Below are positions 28,401 through 40,400 of a DNA stretch of 64,000 nt, in pieces. The first letter of the stretch is position 1, and the number at the start of each line of letters is the position of its first letter. The notes below the pieces were generated by a model. That model saw nothing but the letters and a program-made list of their open reading frames with translations. It was not told where the DNA came from and made no database searches. Position numbers and translations under genes: made by a program. The DNA is taken from contig JAQGDQ010000156.1 in assembly GCA_030141605.1 (NCBI GenBank), forward strand, positions 124,001 to 188,000. The letters run 5' to 3'. Source of the DNA: Tubiluchus corallicola (taxonomy: Eukaryota > Priapulida > Priapulimorpha > Priapulimorphida > Tubiluchidae).

Positions 28401-31400
28401 GCAGCCATGAATCTCGGTTATCCCGAAGGTGCAATTTACGGCACAGATTATCAGATAATGAATCTATTCAGTGGCGATGTTTCGCTGAATGAGGCTGCAG
28501 TCAGGCTGGCAAATATCTGGGCAAAAGTAAACAGAAACAGGAACGTCCGAATATACGTTGTGGGCGTGGCACCATTGGAAAACCGTCTGACGAAAGTGAC
28601 CTATTACATGGCAGTTGACGATCACATGATTCATCCCAGCAACATTCGCGACATCGACAGGGATAGAGTAGCAGCAATAATTAACGATCCGAATTCACCG
28701 CTAATGAATGACTACACGTTTATTCTACGAGGACAATATGATCCAGAAACTATCAACACTTCTCTGGTGCAGACTGAGTTGGGAAAAGTCTGGGAGAAAA
28801 CGAATCCCGGTAAATTAATTGTTTGCTATTTGTCTATTGTTCTCATTTGCGTGCTTGCAAACCAAAATCCCCCAGCGTAGTTAAAAATAAATTATGATGC
28901 TCCAAAGTAGAATGCACCAAAAATTTGGTTAAATGTCAGTTTTTTGTTTTTTATAAAACCAAATGTTAAATATATTGGACTTTTATATTCTAGCAACTAA
29001 TTATCAAGAAAATATTCAAAAATGGCTGAAAATCTAATTTTATAATCCTGTACCTACTTCTCTGGCTAGAAACTAGTACTGCAATTGTAAAAAATCTTTT
29101 ATTTTCAAACTTCGATAGCAGCTTGTGAAAGCAGTCATTTTACTTCGGTTTTTTTTCTGCCAGGCCCAGATCTTTGTCAGGAAGAGCCATCTACAGGATT
29201 TAAACATAACTTCAATGTATTGTGTGCAATCAACATTTGTGCAGAGGGTTTTGTAGAAATGCGACAAAAAACAATAGCTAACTTTGACAGTGATTTTCTC
29301 AAGGTTAAATTTTCCAGTACATAGCATGCATCTCAACTTCAACGTGGATTATCTCAGCTCAGAAATAACATAGAGTGATGAGCTTGGTATCAAAATGATC
29401 CTCATAAAGTGGAGATTCACGATATGTGAATAACTAGAAAAGCTCAATTGCCAACTTACGGACGTTTTTGCTATGCAAGCAGACATTTAGTAGTTTTGTT
29501 CTTAAATAATTTAATAATTTCTCTTAATCAAAAATTCAGATTTTTAGCAAAATTACCAACAAACGTGTGCAATGCAGTGATAATCTGAGTAATCAAAATT
29601 TGCTTGTAGTATCTGTCTTATCTGTTGTTAACTTTATGAACAAACTTCATTGTTTGTTCGTCATCATACATGTGACATTGTGTATTTAAACATTTAATAG
29701 TTTTACAAACATTGAAATGTAATTTATTTTACGAAGATATATCTGCTATGATGATTTTGTTCCTGTGTTTGCTTCCTTTAAACTTTTCTTTCTTGCAGAT
29801 GTTTTAGTGATTGTATACGTCATCGATTTCGAAGATCACGTGCTAAACGACGGGCAGCCGGTTACGGTTATCCGATACATTGTGAACGTCACAAGCAGCG
29901 ACACCAATGAACCGGTAACGGCGGTCAGTCCACCGTCCCGAGAAGATCTGACCAGTATTATTCACGGGATATTCACTTGTGATAGCTGTGAGAACACCGC
30001 ATTGTTTGAACTGTTTGTATCAGCTAACAAATCTGAAATCAGTTTAACTGCAGTAGAACAGGTGAGAAATGTTGTTTTTCAGCTGTGAATGCAATGCTTG
30101 ATAACCTAAGCAGTTTTCTTGGGTGCTATTAGTAATTAAATATTGATGACCTTAAATTTTTAACTGTTGTCAAGACCAGTTTGCCCATGAGCTTGCCAAA
30201 GCATTGCTATTGAACATTTGCTTGTATATATTTATTGCATAAAAATGTTGCATGTGCAAAAGTGCAGTTTGAGAAGCTCAGTCTGGACATCTTTGATCAC
30301 ATTAATTTTGTATATGTCATTTACGTGTACAACTGACCGTAAAAGCTTATCAATGTTTCCCTCTGCATGTACGAATAGGAGAAAAGTGAAAATGAGGCAG
30401 AGAGTAAAAATACTTCTGTTTCTGTCTAATCTCCGAGGTAATAATTTTTCGTCATGCACCCGGCCGGGAATTTTATAATTTTTTTCATACTTTCATATAC
30501 TTACTTGTAGCAGTTACATAAAAGTAATTCTTTATTTTAAAACGTAAAACGCAATAATTATTATAACATCATTCTTTTGCGGAATGCAAGACGTGGCCAT
30601 TTTATATGATGTTCACTGTATTGGAGGCTAAAACGTATGCAATTTTCCGCCATATTGGTGTATTAACGGCCGAATTGTGTTACCGCTTATACCATAATTA
30701 CCAGAACAAAACATACAGAACATAAAAAAGAGACTATACTATAATCGATAATTATACGATAATTTAGTAATGTGAAACTAAGAAACAAAGTGTGAAAAAT
30801 GTGCATAGAAAATATTTAAAACATTACTGCTAACCAATGGGAAATAAACAAACTTTGATTTCAACTGATTTTAAATGTTCCACAATTCAGCTTTAAACAT
30901 TCACAAGGTTTGAAAAAAATTATTTTCCTCTCTCTCCCTACTGACATGTTTTGAGCTCATGAGGTAAGACAGAAACTAATGTTTTTTTGTGACTGGCCTA
31001 ATGCAATATGCAAATGTGGTGTGTACATTTGTGCTCTCAGCATGTCATTGTATTGTATTTCCTAAAAATAATTTGAATTTTTGTTATGAACTGAACGATT
31101 TTGCCCAACCTGTAGCCTGGTATAAACTTACTAATTATAATAGCTTGTGGAATGCTTTTTTTGTTTCTAAAATTATACATTACAGGATTATAGTACTTGA
31201 CTATCATTTTACTATAAATGCTGTACACATATTTTGTTATCGTTTCCACTTAAAATGAGCCCAGTTAAGAAAAATGTCATGCTATAATTAACAGTTGTTT
31301 TATTAGTCCTGCATCCTATTTTATTACTGTTTTTAATCTGTAGGTGCTAAAAGAACTGTGGAGAACTAGCAACATTGACATATTAAGTACAACAGTTTGG

Positions 31401-34400
31401 AGGGTCAACATCACGCGTCTAAGAACTGGACTTCTGGCTGTGGATGGCAGTAACATTGTAGGCATTGACTACATGCTGCAAGTTGCAAAAGTCGACAACT
31501 TGAACGAAACTCTGCAGAAACCGTCAAACGAAGATACGGCGGAAAAGCTGCAAGACATCGGCTTGAAGTGGTATCCGTACGATCAGATCTATTCGGAAGA
31601 GTACCGCATCGAGCATTACATCCGCGGCACTTTGTCCGTATCTCAAGCTGCCGATAAGCTTGCAGATGTTTGGGCTCGCGTACGCGCTAACAGCAGAGTA
31701 GCCGTGTACGTGATGAGTGTTCATGATACCGTAAACGCTCAAGGTGAGATCCTGACTCGCGCTTTGTATTATCTCTCGATTAACGATCGCATCTCACATC
31801 GTAGAAACATCACCGATCTTGAGCACAGCTACGTTCAGGATCAGCTTCTGAAGGAGGAGGTGCGCTCCGCTACGCGAGAAATGCAGGTGAAGCTGTATGG
31901 TCGCCTTGACGACCAAGTGGTCAACCAGACAGTCCAGTTTGCAAAGGTGGCTTGGGAACAAACTAATCCAGGTAAATATAAATGAAGTGAAAAACGTAAC
32001 TGTTGAAATTTGTTTATACACTCTTTAGAGCACTTATTATCATCAAAATTTCTAGCTTCAATATTGTTTATCAATACCGTTTAGAGGCAAAGTAGAGGGA
32101 TGGTGATGTTACCTTGACAATAACAAGTCAATACATTCAAAATTTACGACTCCCTTTTTCGCCTTGAAAAATTAACCAAGCTTAAATATGATGCCATTTA
32201 TGAAAAGCTTCGATGTGGTTTTCTAAAGAAACTCAATCCAAACCATTTGTATGTTTTACATGATTTTGAGGCAGTACAGCATTTTTAGAATTACCTTTGT
32301 TATCATTGATACTAATATCTGTTTATTTTGAAGACAGACCAAACCTGTTTTACTTGTATAAAATGTTGGCTTTGTAGACATCAGCACATGTACAACTGCA
32401 CACACAGGTTAGCCGGACTAATTATTTTGCAAGTGCCCCCAAAAGAACTTGAACAATTGATAAAAAAATTCTGCAATGAAGAATTAAAAAAAGTATGACA
32501 TTTCAGTCTTAGTAGTTGAAGGAAAACGACACTCGTTTGTTATGAGGTTAATATGTTTCATTTCCAAATATGATGTTTTAGGTTCGACAGTTACCATAGC
32601 TCTCAAGAATTTTGAATACCATCTTAATGAAGATGATGAGTATGTGACCGTTGTCCAGTACGTTGTGAGGGTCGACAGAGCCGAGGGAGATCATCGAGCA
32701 GTTAGGGAACCTAGGAGTGCCGTAATGACTGCTGCGCTAAGCCAGGCTGGCCATGTAGTGTGCGACTGCAAAACTTTCAAGGTAAAACGAATTACCAAAA
32801 TGTTTTAGCAACGTAGCAAACTTCTTGTAGCATGAGACAACTTAAGAAAATTGTTAGAGAGTATTTGAAGCTGTGAAACTGACGATGTTTTGAAAATATT
32901 CTTATGGTTTTTAGTTAAATGTCGGTTTTTTTATACAAATCGCTCAGAACAAAAACATTGGCAATCCAAACCTACAGGGATCTACAGGGTAGAAATCGGG
33001 AGATATGAATATGTTAAGAGAAATAGAATTCACAAAACTAACTCGCTAGTGATAGGAGGTTGCTGTTAATATTCTGCTTAAATTGAATCAGGTTGTATTT
33101 GGGAAAGTATTTTCTGGTGGAATTCTACAGATAAGAAGCCCAAGGGAAAAACAGACTTCTTAACAACCTCTAGGAATGTCCACCCCAGGGTAAGCTCAAG
33201 GGAAGATTAACGAAGACCAAATTAACAAAGTTATGTTAACAAAAACTTCTCTTTTGTAGATTTATGAAGTCTTGCTTCTGGAGAACTTTGTGCCCACCTC
33301 AATGGAGGGCATCAGCAGTTTGTTGTCTCACGCTTGGGTTGACAACGTCAATCGTCACCTCCTCTACGTCGACTACAGCTGGGGTTTGTTCACCAAACGA
33401 GTGGATTACGGTTATCTGTCGGACCAGACCGGGGAGAGAATCGTCAAGATCGAGTACGTCCTGATGAAGTTTGAAACAGATGAACATGCTGAAAATCCCC
33501 ACAATTATACTGATCTGACTGATGCACGTGAACCGTCTGTGGAGGACTATGAAGGTAGGGCCATATTATTCTATAGGCTAGTGTAGGCTGCAGCCTAGCG
33601 CCCTCCTGCTTTGGTAAAAAATCTGTTTCTTTACTACGATTGTGTTGAAATATGTGCTAATTTGATTTACAATCAACAGTAAAATAGTGGTATTTCTTAA
33701 AAAATGTTTTTATTGACAAACAAAGGATAGCTACTGCAGTTCATTTGAAGAATTTGCAATATATTTATTTGAAGTTATGTAAATTTCGCTAAAATATATC
33801 ACGATTAAAAAATATTCAAGACAAGTTGGATGAGTTACAGGGTGGCTCCATCTGAAGGTGGTCCCATAATTTAATTAACCTAGGGTCCTCAAAAGGCCAT
33901 AATCCGACCCTGAGTGCAGTATTAATATTTTGTCAATATTCTTCACAACAATTGCATAGGGTCATGTATTAATGGCACTTGAAGTGATGTGAATAACCGA
34001 GTGGTTATAGTATAGTGTTGCGACCTAAGTTAAGCAACACCGAGTTTGGGCATAATGTAAGGTTGGCGACCGAAGTTAAGTAACACCGAACCTGTTCAAT
34101 TAAGATGGGTCTGGTTGGTTTCATTTGCCATACTCATTGTGACTGTTTACCTATTTGTCTCTTAGAGGCAGGTGCATTTGTATCTAAACATGGTTCAGTA
34201 TTTTAGCTTAAAGGATTATCTTTCACAATGAACCGGGCTCTGGTACTGCCACAATTGTCTGCACAATTGTCTGCACTGCACTTTGCTTGCTTAATGTTGG
34301 ATTCCGACTAAGTTATCTTTAAAAATTGTGGCCTTTTCATGATACAAATTGCTAATCATGGCTTAGCAAGAGAACCAATGTAACGGCTAATCAATCAGAA

Positions 34401-37400
34401 AACAGAAAACCCACATTCACCACAACCTCCAATACAAAGTTCTTTAAAGGCAGTTATATCAGATTGTGCAAAGTGTGTGGAGATGGGATGGCAAAAGACC
34501 AAAACCAAAAGGTCATTGAAGACTGACCACACATATAGTTTGAGCCGCTATTAGAAAAGAGACACTGGCTGCTAGGGAAAAAATATTCGTTTACAACCTT
34601 ACATAATATTACATCGGTTTGTAAAATTCCATAGCCTGCAGTACAAAATGACGTGCAGTACAAAATGTTTTTCTTTAAATAAAGAAATATTAATTATTTT
34701 AAAATGATAACATTGTCTGTTTAATTATCATCAGCATTATCTTCTTGCTTAATTGAAATTGGTAATAGATTCGATGCCTCAAAGGTGGATTAATTATTCA
34801 TGCTACCTGCCACCTGGATTTCCTCTAAATAATATATGAACTTACATATTTAATGAACTCTGCTTTGTGTAGTTGTTAAATGAAATCAGAGTGATGTTAG
34901 AGAAACTACAGTGATTGTTACTATCTTGAAATGTTTCTGTTATCAATTAAACAACCTTCTTAATATTTTGAAACAAAGCGCAAAATTGGGATAAAGATTT
35001 TACCAAAATAACTAAGTTCCCGTAATTTCTTACAATGATCAGAAGTGTTATTTCTAACGCAGTGAAACTGAGAACTGTCATTTGTCTTTTCGGTCTTCTA
35101 GAAGCGTTGCAGTCGAGTCATTTGTTCCTGTGTCGTTGTACGGCGGAGACACAAACGGAGGCTCAACCAGAAGCTTACCTGTTTGCTACTCAAGGTGTAG
35201 ATTCAGATGCTAGGAGCAGGGTCATGACAGAGATGCTCAATTTCTATTTTGGCTCGAGTGGTACGTTCGTTTTAAATTCTTGAATAAACGAGTTGGCACA
35301 TAGTGAATTTGATCTGTTACTTTGTCAATATAATAAATGGTAAACTATGCATATTACCAGTGAGCAAAACTTCATTTTTCTTGGAGAATAATTGGAAAAA
35401 ACTTCAAATTTTAGTTGTAGTTTATCCTTATTATATTGGTAACATACGAAAAAAATTAATTTATGTTTAGTTTGTATCGTTAAGTGTCAGTAGTATTTAT
35501 CTGTGATGGATTATTTATACATTTTGTCATCAGTGCATTGTCATTGTGGCATTCGTGTTGTCGTCATTTTGCTTTATTCAAGGAGCATTACTGGTTCAAT
35601 TTTTAATGTAACAATAAATATTCATTATTTTATCAGTGTTCAGATGTTATGGCTTCAAAAAATCAGCTTTTGAAGAAAGTTGTTTTTGACTGTAAATATG
35701 TTAAGCTGTAACCATAAAACTGAAGTGACCACTTGAAAAATGAAGTGACCACTTGAAAATGCCTCGTGAAGCTAGCTCAGAAAAATACCCTGTAATAATC
35801 AGCTGCCATTTGACTGTAAGCTGGTGTTAAACTGGCTAAACAATGATCAGATGTTATTCATGCTTTCTGCAGATTCTGCCAGTGGTCCGGCGACATTTAC
35901 AGAAACCTCCCGTACGCCTTTCGTTGACCCGGAAAGCGGTATCCAGTGGACAAGATACGGTTATGCCGTGCAAGACCGTGGACACAATGTCTATCACTTT
36001 CCCATCAGCTGGAATATTTGGCTTGAACAGTATTTGCCTACGCTAGGGTTTGACCCGTCTCAGTTTGCTCTCGTGACGGATCGTCTTGTACAGTACGGTA
36101 CGTGATGCAACGTTTTCTTTACTTTTTTGGACTTTTGAGTTTTTGAGAACATTGTGTGTTTGTATGGTATGAATTACATAATAAATGAATCCGCAAACAA
36201 ATAATAATATAAAAACTTTCTCACAACTGTGAATGTTATAGATGAAATCAGCTTTCTATTCGACGTATAACAGATATGATTACTACCCATCATGTTTTTA
36301 TGTACATGGGTAGCATAGTGAAATTAAATAAATGCACATAATAAATAAGTAGTACTATAGATAATTAGTAAATGGTGTGTTGGCAGTAGCACTTTCTTGC
36401 TACAGCAATTGTAGCCAGTGGCGTAGCAAGCGCTTGTAGGGCCTGTGGAAAGTAAAACTTCTGGCGCCCTACCCCTTTCATAATGTTTTGCTCATTTGTT
36501 TCATGGTTGAAGCCACAAACTGTGCGCGTTTTTTGCATACTGAGACCCACTTTCCTTTTCAAGATAATGGGATAAACAAGTTTTTTCTAAGAATCATCGG
36601 TACTGCACCAGAATAACTCTTTTCTATGCATTCTCCTATGAAAGTTGCACATCACACGGCAGTGGTTAAACATCCAGCTAGACTAGCTAGAGCATTAAAA
36701 CATGCAAAGATTATGAAAGATAACAGAACATTGTATAAAAATACAATATTTGGCATTTAGAGAATAACGCCACTGTTTCTCCCAAAATTATCGATCTGCT
36801 AAGCCGTGCGCCACCCTTCACACGCCTCTAAGTAACAACATTAGCTTTTTTCCAGGCTGTATGTCGTAACCAAGTCAGCTATGATGATCTGTGACTAGGC
36901 AGTTTCGTTGTAGTTTGAAAACTTTGTAATTGCTAATATCGGATTAGTAATTAATATTAGTAGTCATTAAACTCTAGAAGAATTTTGCACCCTGTCACCT
37001 TTGTGCCGAGAGATGCTTGCCCCCTATCGCCCCCCCCCCCCCTTTGCTATGCCTCTATTTTTGCTTACTGCATATCCTGTATTAAATGTATTAGAAGTGA
37101 TATTCTTTGTTGAATGTATTAACCCAGGGGTGTGCAAATTATCTGACTAGCCGGGCCACATTAAACTTTCCCGCAATTCCTGCGGACCACAGGCAGTTTG
37201 ATCAAGAAGCCAAGTACAGAAAGGCCTAATAACGATTTTTTTGCATCCGACCTGCGTACATCGTTACTACTACACTCAAGAAACTATTTTAGAAGTTATT
37301 AAAATTTATATAACAAACCATATATTTCTACTTCCAGGACAGATAGTGGTAATTTCGTTACAATGCATATTAGTAATGTGTATCACACAGTCTGTGTAGT

Positions 37401-40400
37401 ACAGTGTTATTAAGCTACAACCGTCTTGTAAGGGTTAATGGCATCCGATCTAGTAGAAAAAACTACGTGCACTATCTTTGGGATCGTGGCATGCACTTCA
37501 GCTGGATACACTCAATTAATCGCCCAGGTCGCACTTTCATTAGGTTGACAAATCTTTTCGCTGGCCGCACAAATTCTCTCGGCGGGCCGCAAGTGGCCCG
37601 CGAGCCGCAGTTTGCACACCCCTGTATTAACCTGTGTGCAAATGTCACTGAATTTCTTTTTCTTTTACAGATTTGACTTCAGAAGTTTATGTGCAAGGAA
37701 ACATCAGCTACAACCAAAAAGGTGCGGTTGAAAGAGCCATTAAGACTATAGTGGTGACAGTAACGAATGACGACACGAAAAATGTGACGGTTACAGTTAT
37801 CCGCATGGTACCTTACATTTATTCTAATAGTAAGTAAAATTTTGTAAATCTAAATTCTGTAATTTATCATTTTGAAGACATAACATGATGGCAGTTTTTG
37901 AGTATTTCCTAGAATTTAGTCAATCCTTCAATTTTTGTCGAGAAGTGATCGCTGATCAAATAGATAAAGTATTAATGTTATTGGCTAAATCTTGAGCTCT
38001 GACACCGAAATTGAAACTGAAACAACAGTGCAACTACTTGAGCTCTGACACTGAAATTGAAACTGAAACAACAGTACAACTACTTGAGCTCTGACACCGA
38101 AATTGAAACTGAAACAACAGTGCAACCACTTGAGCTCTGACACTGAAATTGAAACTGAAACAACAGTGCAACTACTTGAGCTCTGACACTGAAATTGAAA
38201 CTGAAACAACAGTGCAACTACTTGAGCTCTGACACTGAAATTGAAACTGAAACAACAGTGCAACTACTTGAGCTCTGACACTGAAATTGAAACTGAAACA
38301 ACAGTGCAACTACTTGAGCTCTGACACTGAAATTGAAACTGAAACAACAGTGCAACTACTTGGGCTCTGACACTGAAATTGAAACTGAAACAACAGTGCA
38401 ACTACTTGAGCTCTGACAATGAAATTGAAACTGAAACAACAGTGCAACTACTTGAGCTCTGACACTGAAATTGAAACTGAAACAACAGTGCAACTACTTG
38501 AGCTCTGACACTGAAATTGAAACTGAAACAACAGTGCAACTACTTGAGCTCTGACACTGAAATTGAAACTGAAACAACAGTGCAACTGCTTGAGCTCTGA
38601 CACTGAAATTGAAACTGAAACAACAGTGCAACTACTTGAGCTCTGACAATGAAATTGAAACTGAAACAACAGTGCAACTACTTGAGCTCTGACACTGAAA
38701 TTGAAACTGAAACAACAGTGCAACTACTTGAGCTCTGACACTGAAATTGAAACTGAAACAACAGTGCAACTACTTGAGCTCTGACACTGAAATTGAAACT
38801 GAAACAACAGTGCAACTACTTGAGCTCTGACACTGAAATTGAAACTGAAACAACAGTGCAACTACTTGAGCTCTGACACTGAAATTGAAACTGAAACAAC
38901 AGTGCAACTACTTGAGCTCTGACACTGAAATTGAAACTGAAACAACAGTGCAACTACTTGAGCTCTGACACTGAAATTGAAACTGAAACAACAGTGCAAC
39001 TACTTGAGCTCTGACACTGAAATTGAAACTGAAACAACAGTGCAACTACTTGAGCTCTGACACACTGAAATTGAAACTGAAACAACAGTGCAACTACTTG
39101 AGCTCTGACACTGAAATTGAAACTGAAACAACAGTGCAACTACTTGAGCTCTGACACTGAAATTGAAACTGAAACAACAGTGCAACTACTTTAGCTCTGA
39201 CACTGAAATTGAAACTGAAACAACAGTGCAACTACTTCAGCTCTGACACTGAAATTGAAACTGAAACAACAGTGCAACTACTTTAGCTCTGACACTGAAA
39301 TTGAAACTGAAACAACAGTGCAACTACTTGAGCTCTGATGCTGAAATTGAAACTGAAACAACAGTGCAACTACTTTAGCTCTGACACTGAAATTGAAACT
39401 GAAACAACAGTGCAACTACTTCAGCTCTGACACTGAAATTGAAACTGAAACAACAGTGCAACTACTTGAGCTCTGACACTCGAATTTTGCTTAATTTGCA
39501 ATTTAACTGTTTTGCACTTAACCTAAATAGCTATGTTTGCATAAAAACTTAAAACAAACAAACTTAATATAAAAATCTCTAGTTTTTTTATGAACAGTAA
39601 CTACAATACTGTTCTTGTCACTTTCATTTACCATTTATTGTTGCTATCCAACTGTTTCTCTTCATAACACCCTTTTTACCTTTACATTTTTATGAACATT
39701 GGACATTTATCATTGTTTACTGTAATAGTTCAAATGTCTTGGAATAGCTTAAGAGATTATCACAATTTTTATAAAAATTCTGTTAAAAACGTTGTCGTTT
39801 TTCTTTCGTGAAATAAGCTTTGTTTTTGTTTTGCACGTGTAGATAATGTGGTGACAAAGATAGTCTACGTACCAATCATTGATGGTCGACCTATTAAGGA
39901 CCTTGCCGTCGATGAGGCAGTTGCTAAGATCGATGAAGGAGGTCTTGTTGGATGTAACTGCTTGCCGTATCAGGTACGACAATTTAGAAATCAATGATTT
40001 ATGAACTCAGGGGCGTTGTGTACTAATGCTAAGCTGTGGCATGCTACGGTCATTGTCTTATATACCTGACATTGATTAATCTTAATGCTTAATCTTCCCT
40101 AGAATATTAAAATGCGACCTACAGTATTTAAAATGATTGCTGCTCAGTTTTTGTAATGATGATTGCTTAAGGAGTAGCTGAGTTGCAATGGTGTATACTT
40201 AATCTTGCTAATGTTGCACCTGGCTAGTAAATGGGTGGGTGTGATTGCTTAAAAACTGCATCTGAGTGGCTTCATCTGCCATATTGTTTTTATTATCTCA
40301 TTAAAGGAGGACATCTGAAAATAGCTAAGACATCTCTCTGTCATTTTACTACCTCACTTCAGAAGATTGCCTTCAAAGTAGACTCTGATGCTGATATAAT

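Noticed and set aside
34021-34120. 5S rRNA gene
   Set aside because: Only partial, duplicated fragments match and the ends of 5S are missing; treated as SINE-like.
37404-37676. 90-codon plus-strand ORF
   Set aside because: Lies across the hAT-like MITE end and its flank and ends at the next exon in the wrong frame; no family resemblance.
37985-39185. Several minus-strand ORFs with repeated CCFSFNFSV-type peptides
   Set aside because: They are translations of the 46-bp satellite, whose period is not a multiple of three; no splice or start context, no family.
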